Numbered from the stretch's first letter, positions 19,030-27,663 are shown. The stretch is 64,000 nt of DNA from Verrucomicrobiota bacterium (GCA_021772615.1 JAJFLQ010000040.1:1-64000), one strand, 5' to 3'. Numbers and translations are program-made. The notes: a model not told the origin generated them from the letters alone.

Positions 19030-19878
19030 ATGTGGTCAATTCCTGTAATACTAACGATACTCTTGTTGTCGCTATGTTATTGCCTCCGACTGAATAAGCG
19101 GTGGCGTCGCGTGATGGCCATGGTACCTGCGTTTCAGATCGTTTCGGCGAACGCAACTGTTCTCGCTCTCGCATCGCTGGCGCTCGCAACAATCATTGTT
19201 CACGGCGTAAATGCGCGGCCCGGAAAGCAAGCGCTTAAACGGCAAGCGCTCGCGCATGAGGCGCGCGCATACGAGGCTGTGGGGTATCATTTGGCGACAA
19301 AGTTTTCGCGAGTTTGCGAGCCCGGGACCAAGGCGCTGGTGATCGATCGTTATCGTGGTACGTCCGGCGAACTATTTCATCAGGGCTTCATGAAGGGGTT
19401 TCAGGCGGGCATTACCACGAATGCAAAGAATATCGGCGTCGTGACGGTGGAACGCATCGCGTCGACAGCATCGGCGGATGTTACAGGCGGACCCGCAGCG
19501 ATCATGAAGAATTTAGCGTTTTCGGGCGCGGAATTGGACGCCATTGTCAAGGCCCACGCGAGTCCGGGGCTGATCATTTCGCTAATCGGTCTACCGGATA
19601 ATTTCGAAGCCAGTAACACCAGGATTCAGACCAGTCAGGGTGACTTGAAGCTGGTTGTACTGACCGACAACGTGTATCGTCTCGGCGAGCTGATATTCAA
19701 TCGAGAACTTACCGCGTGCGTCGTTCCCAAACGCCTTTTCGCATACGACGCAATTTCATCTGATGATTTGGAATTACAGCAATTGATGAACATGCGGTTC
19801 TACTACCTTGACAGCGACAATATCATCAAGATTCTGCGCAAGGATCGCCGGATGTTTCAGGCATCGAAGGTGTACTAG
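19030..19878 (+). CDS. membrane-anchored protein of unknown function
   Basis: 282 residues. Two hydrophobic stretches at the N-terminus (about 2-19 and 34-60) are followed by an apparently extracytoplasmic alpha/beta domain. That domain includes GTKALVIDRYRGTSG, SPGLIISLIGLP and GDLKLVVLTDNVYRLGEL, a strand-helix alternation that vaguely recalls a periplasmic-binding-protein fold. I recognise no family and no catalytic motif. It sits between the pseudopilin gene, from which it diverges, and a convergent repeat-like intergenic region before gatB. A later start at ATG 19111 (MAMVPAFQIV) is possible and would leave a single membrane helix. Codon usage looks like its neighbours. Confidence 0.7.
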   Translation: MWSIPVILTILLLSLCYCLRLNKRWRRVMAMVPAFQIVSANATVLALASLALATIIVHGVNARPGKQALKRQALAHEARAYEAVGYHLATKFSRVCEPGTKALVIDRYRGTSGELFHQGFMKGFQAGITTNAKNIGVVTVERIASTASADVTGGPAAIMKNLAFSGAELDAIVKAHASPGLIISLIGLPDNFEASNTRIQTSQGDLKLVVLTDNVYRLGELIFNRELTACVVPKRLFAYDAISSDDLELQQLMNMRFYYLDSDNIIKILRKDRRMFQASKVY

Positions 19879-19883
19879 AGGTC

Positions 19884-20095
19884 GTTCGAAAAGGATTCCG
19901 ATCAAGAAATCCCAAATCACAGGCATCAAATAACACATAATCTCCAAATCCAAATTACCAACATTTCCAATTCCGTGTATGATTGGAATCACAGGGCATT
20001 GGGTTTGGCGTTTTAGCCATTGTCGTTTAGGGATTTATTTGCGATTTGCGTATTGAAATTTAGTGTTTTCCCAGTTCGAAGCTTTTCGAACTGGG
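19884..20095. repeat. strand-asymmetric, AT-rich inverted-repeat element
   Basis: Between two convergent genes. The left half (about 19905-19970) is nearly G-free and made of units such as AAATCCCAAATC, CCAAATCC and TTCCAATTCC. The right half (about 19998-20066) is T/G-rich (TTTAGGGATTT, TTTGCGATTTGCG, TTGAAATTT), so the two can pair imperfectly. GTTCGAAAAG occurs at the left edge (19885-19894) and inverted at the right edge, where it forms part of a perfect hairpin. No protein is encoded. It resembles dispersed non-coding repeats of the AAATCCCAAATC type that I recall from many bacterial genomes; whether it is mobile is unknown. Confidence 0.45.
20070..20095. terminator. perfect hairpin between convergent genes
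   Basis: An 11-bp perfect stem CCCAGTTCGAA (20070-20080) with TTCGAACTGGG (20085-20095) and a GCTT loop. There is no T-run on either strand, so it is not a canonical intrinsic terminator. It lies 34 bases beyond the gatB stop and at the right edge of the repeat element. Confidence 0.35.
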
Positions 20096-20128
20096 TCGTA
20101 CTAACCGCCGGCGGACGGAAGTCTGTGG

Positions 20129-21568
20129 TCAATCCAGTTCGGTCTTCAAACTGGATACTGCAAGCTGCGGATTCGCCTTGCCCCGACTCAGCTTCATGAC
20201 CTGCCCGACAAGAAAGTTCAGGGCGGTGCCCTTTCCCTCACGATATTGAGCGACGACCGCGGGGTTTTCCGCAATGACCAGACGCACCAAACCGATAATT
20301 TCAGACGTGTCGGTCACCTGCCGCAGGCCTTGCTCGACGACAATAGCATCCGCTGTCTTTCCGCTGCTAAACATTTCGTCGAAAACAGATTTCGCGATCT
20401 TACCGTTAATGGTCTTATTCTCCACCAGCGTAAGCAGCGCAACCAGATTCTGTGGCGGCACCGGGCATGCGGTGATTGGGACATCGACCCGGGACAATTC
20501 CCGTAGCAGTTCCGACATGATCCAGTTCGACACTTTCTTGGGCGAACCGCCGGAATCGACGCATATTTCAAAATACGCCGCAATGTCCATGTCGCTCGTG
20601 AGGACGCCGGCATCGTAGTCCGGGAGGTGATACTGCTCGACGAATCGTACTTTCTTGTCAGTCGGTGTTTCCGGCATTTCCTCTTTAATTGCTGCCAGTT
20701 CGGCGTCACTGATGCGTATCGGCATCAGGTCAGGCTCCGGAAAATAGCGGTAGTCGTGGGCATTTTCCTTCTCTCGCAGCACATAGGTCTCACCCGCATC
20801 GTCGTTCCAACCGCGTGTTTGCTGCACCAGCTCACCGTTGTTGTTGAGGACGTCCGACTGCCGCTCAATCTCATACTCGATCGCGTGATGCACCATCTTA
20901 AAACTATTGAGATTTTTTAACTCGGTTTTTGGGTTCAGATACGATGCACCAGTCGGCCGCACTGATATATTTACGTCACATCGCATCTGGCCTTTCTCCA
21001 TATCGCAGTCACTTATTCCCGCATATTTCATTACGGCCCGCAATGTTCGGAGATACACATAGGCCTCATCCGGCGTCTTCATATCCGGCTCGCTTACGAT
21101 TTCCATCAAAGGTACGCCTGCGCGATTGTAATCGATACCGCTGCATGTTGCGAAATGTGTCGACTTCCCAACATCTTCCTCCAGGTGAATTCGTGTAATT
21201 TTGACGGTTTTCTCCGGGATGAGGTCTCCCGACAGTGTCTTCCCGGACAGGTCCAGGTGCCCGCTTCCACACAACGGAAGGTCGAACTGTGTGATTTGAT
21301 AGTTCTTGGGCATGTCGGGGTAGAAATAGCTCTTGCGATCGAACTTGCTGAATCGGGCGATTTCGCAGTTGCACATCAGTCCGGCAAGTATCGTGCGCCG
21401 TATTGCCAGGTAGTTCGGTACGGGCAGGACGCCGGGGTAGCCCATGCAAATCGGGCAAATACTGGTGTTTGCGTCGGCGCCGAAGCAGTTGCTGCAGCCA
21501 CAGAACATCTTCGTTCTGGTATCGATCTGAATATGAACTTCCAATCCGATTACGGTTTCGTAGGTCAT
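20129..21568 (-). CDS. gatB: Asp-tRNA(Asn)/Glu-tRNA(Gln) amidotransferase subunit B
   Basis: The tRNA-binding and phosphorylating subunit of the GatCAB complex, which converts mischarged Glu-tRNA(Gln) or Asp-tRNA(Asn) to the correct aminoacyl-tRNA. 479 residues, a full-length protein. It begins TYETVIGLEVHIQIDT, with the zinc-binding cysteine cluster MFCGCSNCFG and CPICMGYPG. Next come the conserved KSYFYPDMPKNYQITQ, NRAGVPLMEIVSEPD and DYRYFPEPDL. The C-terminal YqeY-like tail follows. The gene is last in a gatC-gatA-gatB operon, its start overlapping the gatA stop by four bases. Confidence 0.98.
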   Translation of the reverse strand: MTYETVIGLEVHIQIDTRTKMFCGCSNCFGADANTSICPICMGYPGVLPVPNYLAIRRTILAGLMCNCEIARFSKFDRKSYFYPDMPKNYQITQFDLPLCGSGHLDLSGKTLSGDLIPEKTVKITRIHLEEDVGKSTHFATCSGIDYNRAGVPLMEIVSEPDMKTPDEAYVYLRTLRAVMKYAGISDCDMEKGQMRCDVNISVRPTGASYLNPKTELKNLNSFKMVHHAIEYEIERQSDVLNNNGELVQQTRGWNDDAGETYVLREKENAHDYRYFPEPDLMPIRISDAELAAIKEEMPETPTDKKVRFVEQYHLPDYDAGVLTSDMDIAAYFEICVDSGGSPKKVSNWIMSELLRELSRVDVPITACPVPPQNLVALLTLVENKTINGKIAKSVFDEMFSSGKTADAIVVEQGLRQVTDTSEIIGLVRLVIAENPAVVAQYREGKGTALNFLVGQVMKLSRGKANPQLAVSSLKTELD

Positions 21569-23040
21569 GATGCGTGTTCTTCCCTCTGGCTGTGATACCA
21601 GTGAGCCGCCTGCAGCAGCGGTACCTCGGCCATTGATGCGCCAATGAGTTGGACGCCGACCGGCAGTGCCCGGCCGTCGGCGCTCGCAGGTATAGAAATG
21701 GCACAGATACCGGCGAGGTTCACGGGAACGGTATAGATATCTGATAAATACATCTCCAGCGGCGTTGTCACGGAACCGAGTTTGAATGCCGGAGCCGGCG
21801 TCACCGGGCTGATAATGACATCACATTGTGCAAGTGCATGTTCGAAATCGTTGCGGATCAGCGTGCGGATCTTCTGCGCGCGCAGGTAATATGCGTCGTA
21901 GTACCCGCTACTCAGTACGAATGTACCGAGGATAATGCGGCGCTTAACTTCGGCGCCAAAGCCGTTCTTGCGGGTTTGCAGATAAGCAGTCAGCAGGTCG
22001 TCGCCATCACCGGCACGGGCGCCATAGCGTATGCCGTCAAAGCGTGCCAGATTTGAACTGGCTTCGGCCGTTGCAATAATATAGTACGCGGCAATCGCAT
22101 ACTTCAGGTGCGGGATCTCGACATCGACGATACGACATCCTGCGTCACGATACATGCCCACAGCCGACTCCACGGCCGATCGCACCTCCGGAGTCAGTCC
22201 GTCGACATCGAAGAATTCTCGCGGTACGCCGACTGTAATGTCACGTATTGAAACATTGTCGAGTGCCTTGTGAAAGCCCCCGCAATTATCCGGCAGCGAC
22301 GTTGTATCACGCGGGTCGTGGCCCCCTATTACTTCGAGCAGTATGGCTGCGTCCCGTACGTCGTTTGTTATCGGACCAATCTGATCCAATGATGATGCGA
22401 ACGCCACCAGGCCGTATCGTGAAACACGTCCATAGGTCGGTTTCAACCCGACAACACCACAAAATCCAGCCGGTTGTCGGATCGATCCACCGGTATCCGA
22501 ACCAATAGCTGCGATGGCCTGGCCGGAAGCCACCACTGCTGCCGACCCGCCACTCGAGCCACCGGGTACACAGCGGGTATCCCACGGGTTACGGGTAGGA
22601 CCGCAGGCGCTGTGCTCGGTGGACGAACCCATCGCAAACTCGTCCATATTCGTGCGCCCGAAACAGACGAAGCCGGCGTTGCGCAGGCGATCGATAACCG
22701 TTGCGTCGTATGTTGCATGGTAGCCAGAGAGGATTTTCGACGCACAGCCGCATCCCTGGCCGGTCACCGAGATGTTGTCCTTTACGGCTACCGGAACGCC
22801 GTCATAAGGCGAAAGTGCGTTGCCGGCTGCCCGTCGCCGGTCCGACGCTTCTGCAGCCTTCATGACGGCATCATGATCCAGTGCCACAAATCCGTTAATG
22901 CGGGCGTCGACCGCCGCTGAACGCGCGATCAACGACTGGCAGATTGCTACCGATGTGGTGTCGCTATGGTTCAACGCCTGCGCGGCCTCGTGTATGGTCC
23001 CGGGCGACGCCGTCATCTGCAGATTGTATTGTGACGCCAT
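21565..23040 (-). CDS. gatA: Asp-tRNA(Asn)/Glu-tRNA(Gln) amidotransferase subunit A
   Basis: The glutaminase subunit of GatCAB, which releases ammonia from glutamine and feeds it to GatB. 491 residues with the amidase-signature catalytic triad: Lys87 in VAVKDNIS, Ser162 in the Gly/Ser-rich loop PGGSSGGSAAVVA and the nucleophile Ser186 in GSDTGGSIRQPA. The spacing equals that of the characterised S. aureus enzyme. Start ATG 23040 overlaps the gatC stop in a TGATG arrangement, and the stop overlaps the gatB start, so the three are translationally coupled. Confidence 0.98.
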   Translation of the reverse strand: MASQYNLQMTASPGTIHEAAQALNHSDTTSVAICQSLIARSAAVDARINGFVALDHDAVMKAAEASDRRRAAGNALSPYDGVPVAVKDNISVTGQGCGCASKILSGYHATYDATVIDRLRNAGFVCFGRTNMDEFAMGSSTEHSACGPTRNPWDTRCVPGGSSGGSAAVVASGQAIAAIGSDTGGSIRQPAGFCGVVGLKPTYGRVSRYGLVAFASSLDQIGPITNDVRDAAILLEVIGGHDPRDTTSLPDNCGGFHKALDNVSIRDITVGVPREFFDVDGLTPEVRSAVESAVGMYRDAGCRIVDVEIPHLKYAIAAYYIIATAEASSNLARFDGIRYGARAGDGDDLLTAYLQTRKNGFGAEVKRRIILGTFVLSSGYYDAYYLRAQKIRTLIRNDFEHALAQCDVIISPVTPAPAFKLGSVTTPLEMYLSDIYTVPVNLAGICAISIPASADGRALPVGVQLIGASMAEVPLLQAAHWYHSQREEHAS

Positions 23041-23363
23041 CAGTGCGTGTCTCCGCCTGCGCCGGCCGTTATCACTTGCGGCACTTTGATAAATTGATCA
23101 TTCAGAACCTCCGGCGCGTTGTCAAGGACATCCTCGCGCTTCATCGACTCAACGGGTGAGTCATCGCGATAGATGTTGTGCCTGGATATCGCGTGTGCAG
23201 TTGGCTCGACTCCCACAACATCGACAGCGGACAACAATGCCACGTAGTCCAGAACAGCTTCGACATCGCCCTGGAACCGAGCCGTTTCGTCCGGCGTGAG
23301 CTGGAGGCGCGAAAGTGATGCTATATGTGTTACGTCCACGACGTTTCGGGATTTTTCTGTCAT
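23040..23363 (-). CDS. gatC: Asp-tRNA(Asn)/Glu-tRNA(Gln) amidotransferase subunit C
   Basis: The small subunit that wraps around GatA and stabilises its contact with GatB. 107 residues. The family pattern is clear: VTHIASLSRLQLTPDETARF near the N-terminus, LDYVALLSAVDVVGVEPTAH in the middle, and DDSPVESMKREDVLDNAPE towards the end. It is the first gene of the gatCAB operon. No clear promoter boxes are visible on the minus strand upstream. Confidence 0.96.
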   Translation of the reverse strand: MTEKSRNVVDVTHIASLSRLQLTPDETARFQGDVEAVLDYVALLSAVDVVGVEPTAHAISRHNIYRDDSPVESMKREDVLDNAPEVLNDQFIKVPQVITAGAGGDTH

Positions 23364-23470
23364 TTTTCGTTCCTGGGCCGGATCAGGTAGTTCTTCGGCA
23401 GTGTGTGCGGCGCAAGCGGCCGGATTGTTGAATAATTCGGGGTTTAGGTAAACGTAAGCCGATCGAAGAG

Positions 23471-23479
23471 TGATATAGT
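23471..23479 (+). promoter_or_regulatory. possible extended -10 promoter for lgt
   Basis: TGATATAGT has the TG-N-TATAGT form of an extended -10 box, with no good -35 upstream. It would start transcription near 23486, about 66 bases before the lgt start. Confidence 0.3.
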
Positions 23480-23551
23480 ATCAATCCGAGTCCGGTTTTC
23501 AAGAACGATCGCCGGCGACGCGCAATAAATGCAATCGGGTGGAAGGGTAAC

Positions 23552-24394
23552 GTGTTGGACATGGATGCATTGTTAGCTGACAGGATAGCACTGCAGATTG
23601 GCTTCGTGACGATCTATTGGTACGGCCTCTTTGTCGCCGCCGGCTTTTTAACCGCTCTCGTGGTGATGCAGTGGCGGTCCGGCAAGGTCGGCATTCCCGG
23701 CGCCGCAGTGTCTGATCTCACTTTCGCGGCCATGGTCGGCGGTATTGTCGGCGCACGGTGCCTGTATGTGCTTCTGAATCTGAACGATTACCTCCGGGAC
23801 CCGGTTGAGATCATCCGGATTGATCACGGTGGACTTGTATTTTACGGCGGATTTTTTGGTGCGACTGTTGCGGTGATGTATGTTGTACGCCGATATCGGC
23901 TGGAGGTTCGGTCGGTTGCGGATTTGTTTGCTGTCGGCGTGCCGCTCGGGCATGCGGTCGGTCGCCTGGGATGCTTTTTTAACGGTTGTTGTTTTGGCCG
24001 CACCGGTGGCGGCGTATTTGCGACAACATATCCCCGGGAAAGCGGGGTCTGGTATACGCAAATTGGGCAGGGGGATGTGACGGAGACGGCGTCTGCATGT
24101 CTACCGGTACACCCGACCCAGCTCTACGAGGCGCTGCTCAACGTAGCCATCGCATTCATTCTGCTGCGCCGGCATCGGGCCGTACCGGGGCAGGTATTCG
24201 CCCTGTATTTGATGATGTACGGCGGCGGTCGATTCGTGATCGAGGCCTTTCGCGGCGATTATCTACATCGTCACGCGGGGTTATCGGTTTCGCAAATTAT
24301 TTGCCTGGTCATTTTTCCAATCGGGGTGGCCTTGTATCGGTATTGTGGCCGACCTTCGGTTTCGCCATCCCGTCTTTCCTCCCCGTCGCATTGA
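23552..24394 (+). CDS. lgt: prolipoprotein diacylglyceryl transferase
   Basis: Transfers diacylglycerol from phosphatidylglycerol to the lipobox cysteine of prolipoproteins in the inner membrane. 280 residues, seven hydrophobic segments. Signature regions seen: VTIYWYGLFVAAGFL near residue 20, GGLVFYGGFFGA in the middle, the Lgt signature HAVGRLGCFFNGCCFGR and HPTQLYEALLNV towards the end. The start is GTG 23552 or TTG 23555: AAGGG lies 4-7 bases upstream, whereas ATG 23561 is 13 bases away. It supports the lipoproteins in this window (efflux channel, HEAT protein). First gene of a run lgt-rluD-nadD-rsfS. Confidence 0.96.
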   Translation: MLDMDALLADRIALQIGFVTIYWYGLFVAAGFLTALVVMQWRSGKVGIPGAAVSDLTFAAMVGGIVGARCLYVLLNLNDYLRDPVEIIRIDHGGLVFYGGFFGATVAVMYVVRRYRLEVRSVADLFAVGVPLGHAVGRLGCFFNGCCFGRTGGGVFATTYPRESGVWYTQIGQGDVTETASACLPVHPTQLYEALLNVAIAFILLRRHRAVPGQVFALYLMMYGGGRFVIEAFRGDYLHRHAGLSVSQIICLVIFPIGVALYRYCGRPSVSPSRLSSPSH

Positions 24395-24395
24395 A

Positions 24396-25331
24396 ATGGG
24401 TAACGATCCAACATCAATTACAGTAACGGATTCCGAAGGGTTCCGATTGGATTATTACCTGGCGACGCGATTTTCGGGGAAATCGCGGAGTTATTTTCAA
24501 CGGCTGATCGAAGATCGCTCTGTCACGGTAAACGGCGTGCAGGGAGCGAATGCCCGCCGGTTGCGTGATGGCGACAGCATTGTTATCGAATGGCCGATTG
24601 CACCTCCAGCGCTGCAACCGGACAGTTCCCGCGATATATCCGTTATTTACGAAGATGCATATCTTATCGTTCTGGACAAGCCCGCAGCATTGACGGTACA
24701 TCCTGGCGCCGGCACGGCGGAGGGCACATTGGTCAATTGGCTTCTACATCACGATCCGGTCAGCTTCGGCGCCATGGATGATGACCCGCTGCGGCCGGGT
24801 ATCGTTCATCGTTTGGACAAGGATACAACCGGGACGATCGTTGTAGCCAAGACCAGAGCTGTGAGAGATCGCCTGGTGGCCCTTTTTCGTGAACGAAAGG
24901 TGAAGAAACATTACGTGGCGCTTGTGCGTGGTATCCCGGAATCGCCTACTGGCGTGATAGAGACATTGATCGGTCGAAACCCCCGGGATCGGAAGAGAAT
25001 GGCCGTCGTAAGCACGTTGGGAAAGCCGGCATCGACAACCTACAAGGTTATCGGGTCTGCGGCCCATGGCGCGTTGCTCGAGGTTGCCATTGCGACGGGT
25101 CGTACGCATCAGATTCGCGTACATATGGACCATATCGGGCACCCGGTACTCGGAGATGCGCTTTACGGTCGCAGTCGTGCATCCGACATGAAATTTCAGA
25201 GGCAGATGCTGCACGCCCGGAGGCTTGCGTTCACACATCCTGTGGGGGGCAGAGTCTGTGGGTTTGAGGCGCCATTGCCGTCTGATTTCGTGGACGCGAT
25301 GGCGAGTATCGGGATTAGGAAGTTGCTGTGA
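24396..25331 (+). CDS. RluA/RluD-family 23S rRNA or tRNA pseudouridine synthase
   Basis: Isomerises uridine to pseudouridine in structured RNA. 311 residues. An N-terminal S4 RNA-binding domain (LDYYLATRFSGKSRSYFQRL) is followed by the catalytic domain with the signature GIVHRLDKDTTGTIVVAKT, holding the catalytic Asp. Further conserved stretches are LEVAIATGRTHQIRVHM and GHPVLGDALYG. This is most like RluD, though the exact target nucleotides cannot be read from sequence. ATG 24396 begins two bases after the lgt stop; upstream in-frame codons lie inside lgt and are rejected. Its stop overlaps the GTG start of nadD. Confidence 0.94.
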   Translation: MGNDPTSITVTDSEGFRLDYYLATRFSGKSRSYFQRLIEDRSVTVNGVQGANARRLRDGDSIVIEWPIAPPALQPDSSRDISVIYEDAYLIVLDKPAALTVHPGAGTAEGTLVNWLLHHDPVSFGAMDDDPLRPGIVHRLDKDTTGTIVVAKTRAVRDRLVALFRERKVKKHYVALVRGIPESPTGVIETLIGRNPRDRKRMAVVSTLGKPASTTYKVIGSAAHGALLEVAIATGRTHQIRVHMDHIGHPVLGDALYGRSRASDMKFQRQMLHARRLAFTHPVGGRVCGFEAPLPSDFVDAMASIGIRKLL

Positions 25332-26023
25332 AAACGCAAATGAAACGTGCGTGGCCGGATGAATCGATGCCGGAGGGATTCGATCTCGACAGCTGCACGG
25401 GGTTGTTCGGCGGCACATTTGACCCGATTCACAACGGTCACCTCAACCTCGCCGATCACCTGGTGTCGACCGGTGCGATTGACCAGGTACTATTCGTACC
25501 GGCGTCAACACCTCCGCACAAACAGCGTCGCCGGGTATCGCCGGGTCAGCATCGCTATGCGATGATTGAGCTGGCATTGGCGCCGTTTCCAAAGTACGTT
25601 GTCTCCGACTTCGAGTTGTTGCGTGCGGGGCCCTCGTACACGATTATCACCGCCAGGCATTTCGCCATGAAAACAGAGGGGAACCTCCGACTGGTTCTGG
25701 GGATGGACAGCTTACGTCAGTTGCATACTTGGCACAGGGCACAGGAATTGTGCGAGCACTTCGAGTTTGTGATTTTTAGGCGGCCGGGATATGATATGCC
25801 CGATCTGAACATGCTGGCATCGGCCTTCGGCAATGATGTCGCCATGAAACTCCTTGGCTCTATCATCGACGGCCCCGTGTCTGCAGTGAGTTCCAGCGAT
25901 GTTCGCCGGAGACTCGCGTGCGGTGCCGATGTTTCCGGTATGCTTTCCGGCGTCGTTGAGAATTACATCCGGCAGCACCAATTATATCCAGGCGTGCCGT
26001 CGGGCAGCGGGAAGGCTAAATGA
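25328..26023 (+). CDS. nadD: nicotinate-nucleotide adenylyltransferase
   Basis: Adenylates nicotinate mononucleotide to deamido-NAD in NAD biosynthesis. 231 residues. The nucleotidyltransferase motif GGTFDPIHNGH (residues 28-38) and the C-terminal SSSDVRRRLACG (the ISSTxIR equivalent) are present, followed by VENYIRQHQLY. GTG 25328 overlaps the previous stop. An ATG at 25340 (MKRAWPDESM) is an alternative and would remove four residues. The combination nadD-rsfS is a common bacterial pairing and supports both calls. Confidence 0.96.
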   Translation: MKTQMKRAWPDESMPEGFDLDSCTGLFGGTFDPIHNGHLNLADHLVSTGAIDQVLFVPASTPPHKQRRRVSPGQHRYAMIELALAPFPKYVVSDFELLRAGPSYTIITARHFAMKTEGNLRLVLGMDSLRQLHTWHRAQELCEHFEFVIFRRPGYDMPDLNMLASAFGNDVAMKLLGSIIDGPVSAVSSSDVRRRLACGADVSGMLSGVVENYIRQHQLYPGVPSGSGKAK

Positions 26024-26049
26024 ATCGTGGCCGATATAAAGGAATGTGA

Positions 26050-26472
26050 ATGTTGAATAATACACTTGACGGAGAGGACTCTGAACTGCCGGACATTGTA
26101 CGGATGAGTATCGAGATCTGCGAAGATCGCAAGGCCGTGGATGTCGTCGCGTACAATGTCGATGCCATTTCGGTGATGGCAAGCTTCTATGTTATCTGCA
26201 CGGGCACGTCGGTTGCCCACATACGCGCTATTTGCAACAACCTCGATCAGCGGCTGAAGTCGGGTGCCGGACGGTTGCCACGGTCTGTGGAAGGTAAACC
26301 GACAAGTAATTGGGTGCTCATGGACTACACCGACATGATCATTCACGTGTTTCACCCTGACACACGAAATCACTATGACCTGCCGTCATTAATGGGTGGC
26401 TCAACCGTGGTTTATGCCGGTTCGACGCACGACAGCGTCGTTGCCCTGCCAGAGACGTCAACGTCAGGGTGA
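26050..26472 (+). CDS. rsfS: ribosomal silencing factor RsfS (Iojap family)
   Basis: Binds ribosomal protein uL14 and blocks subunit joining when nutrients are scarce. 140 residues, slightly longer than the usual 105-120 owing to terminal extensions. Family features: the N-terminal helix CEDRKAVDVVAYNVDAISV, then FYVICTGTSVAHIRAICNNL, and the core VEGKPTSNWVLMDYTDMIIHVFHP. ATG 26050 is preceded by AAGGA at good distance. The stop codon directly abuts the stop of the convergent Trm112 gene. Confidence 0.95.
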   Translation: MLNNTLDGEDSELPDIVRMSIEICEDRKAVDVVAYNVDAISVMASFYVICTGTSVAHIRAICNNLDQRLKSGAGRLPRSVEGKPTSNWVLMDYTDMIIHVFHPDTRNHYDLPSLMGGSTVVYAGSTHDSVVALPETSTSG

Positions 26473-26697
26473 TTATGTTTTACCGTCGACGATGGCCTCG
26501 TCGACGAGCATAACCGGTATTCCGTCGTGAATCGGATATCTACGTTTGCATTGCTTGCATTCGAGAAAGCGATTGTCCGCCGTAAGAGCGACTGCGGGCC
26601 GGTCGTCGCAGGCTGGGCATGCTAGTATGTCGAGTAATTCGGGGGACAAGGGAGCAGAGTTAGTCCCAGAGTCCTCCTGAGTCGCCGTCTTCGTCAT
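26473..26697 (-). CDS. Trm112/YcaR-family zinc-binding small protein
   Basis: 74 residues. LSPELLDILACPACDDRPAVAL followed by LECKQCKRRYPIHDGIPVML shows the typical CPxC...CxxC zinc-binding pair and the YPI-x-DGIPVML ending of the Trm112/UPF0434 family. In eukaryotes and some bacteria these activate methyltransferases. ATG 26697 has AAGGA six bases upstream, so the first 38 bases lie inside the 3' end of the upstream gene on the same strand. An ATG at 26733 exists but has no such signal. It is coupled to the secreted-protein gene before it; no partner methyltransferase is in the window. Confidence 0.9.
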   Translation of the reverse strand: MTKTATQEDSGTNSAPLSPELLDILACPACDDRPAVALTADNRFLECKQCKRRYPIHDGIPVMLVDEAIVDGKT

Positions 26698-27571
26698 TAG
26701 ATTCCTTCGAATTCCCCTCGCCACCCGCTGCACCAGTCGACACTTCCGATGCCGCCTGTTTTCGTCGCGCTTCTTCGATCAGTTTTTTCTGTCGTTCGGC
26801 GTCTTCGCGCGTCGTCCATTCGCCATTGAAGGAGACCAGGCCGTTGTCGTAATAGAGTTTGACCTTCAATAAAGCTCTGAGACGCTCAGCAAGGGCTCGT
26901 CTGCGCTTCTGCAACTCACGCTGCACGTACTCCCGTTTCTGCACCCACTCACCATCAATTTTCATGAAACCGGTCGTAACGTATATTTCGCCGGCAATTT
27001 CGTCTCGAATTTCTTTTTCAAACTGCGATTTATGCTCTTTAAGCTCGGCCATCCTGGCTCGAACGTTCTCCTTGACACGCACGTCCTGCGAAACGGGATC
27101 GAAATGTGCAAGCGCTTCCTCGCCAAGCTCGCTGTAATTTACACGTCGATTATCAATCAATATCTCATTCTTGATGTGTTCGCGAAAGTACCCCGACACG
27201 ATGTCGCCATTTTCCAGTTCGAAGGACACGCTGTCACCGAGTTCGAACAGGCGGTATTTCTCTTTGGCATTTTTCTCGTAGTCATGCCGCAATGTTGGCG
27301 GGAATTCCGAGGTGGACAGAAGCCTGACGCGGTCATCGATTTCATCTTCCACTTTTTCGACCGCCTTCTCCGGCAGTGTCATCGGCCACTCGATCCATAG
27401 TTCCTCGCACACCATCTGCTCCGAGACCAACTCATTTACCGTCTTCTCCAGTTCTGCCTCGATCTGTAGTTGAAGCGCCTCCTCCATTCCTTCCGGAATC
27501 GCTGATATTCCCAATGGCACTGTAGCCGAGAGCATAAACAAGCCCAAACATATCCTGTAAAATGTGTTCAT
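26660..27571 (-). CDS. secreted protein with repeated G-x-x-x-[DN]GEW motifs, function unknown
   Basis: 303 residues with a signal peptide (cleavage near residue 24, GISA). The mature part is charged and largely helical, with a central beta section (LGDSVSFELENGDIVSGYF) like a small SH3-type barrel. Two similar units occur: GFMKIDGEWVQKREY and GLVSFNGEWTTREDAE, a pattern I associate with secreted proteins of PVC bacteria. The C-terminal tail is low complexity (Gly, Ser, Glu, Asp). It overlaps the start of the Trm112 gene. A promoter lies at 27664-27691. No enzymatic motif; a structural envelope role is possible. Confidence 0.8.
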   Translation of the reverse strand: MNTFYRICLGLFMLSATVPLGISAIPEGMEEALQLQIEAELEKTVNELVSEQMVCEELWIEWPMTLPEKAVEKVEDEIDDRVRLLSTSEFPPTLRHDYEKNAKEKYRLFELGDSVSFELENGDIVSGYFREHIKNEILIDNRRVNYSELGEEALAHFDPVSQDVRVKENVRARMAELKEHKSQFEKEIRDEIAGEIYVTTGFMKIDGEWVQKREYVQRELQKRRRALAERLRALLKVKLYYDNGLVSFNGEWTTREDAERQKKLIEEARRKQAASEVSTGAAGGEGNSKESNDEDGDSGGLWD

Positions 27572-27663
27572 AGATAAGCGTCTCCATAATCAGGGCGATC
27601 GAAACGTTCGTGGCGCCGGGCGCCGCAGTATCGTTCTGTTTGCGGACGTACAGATAATCCTGT

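Noticed and set aside
20129..23363. gatCAB as a possible misannotated amidase cluster
   Set aside because: All three subunits, the catalytic triad spacing in GatA and the cysteine cluster in GatB are present, so it is the ordinary tRNA amidotransferase.
24744..25418. 224-codon minus frame opposite the pseudouridine synthase
   Set aside because: Antisense shadow with no domain; the + strand gene is certain.
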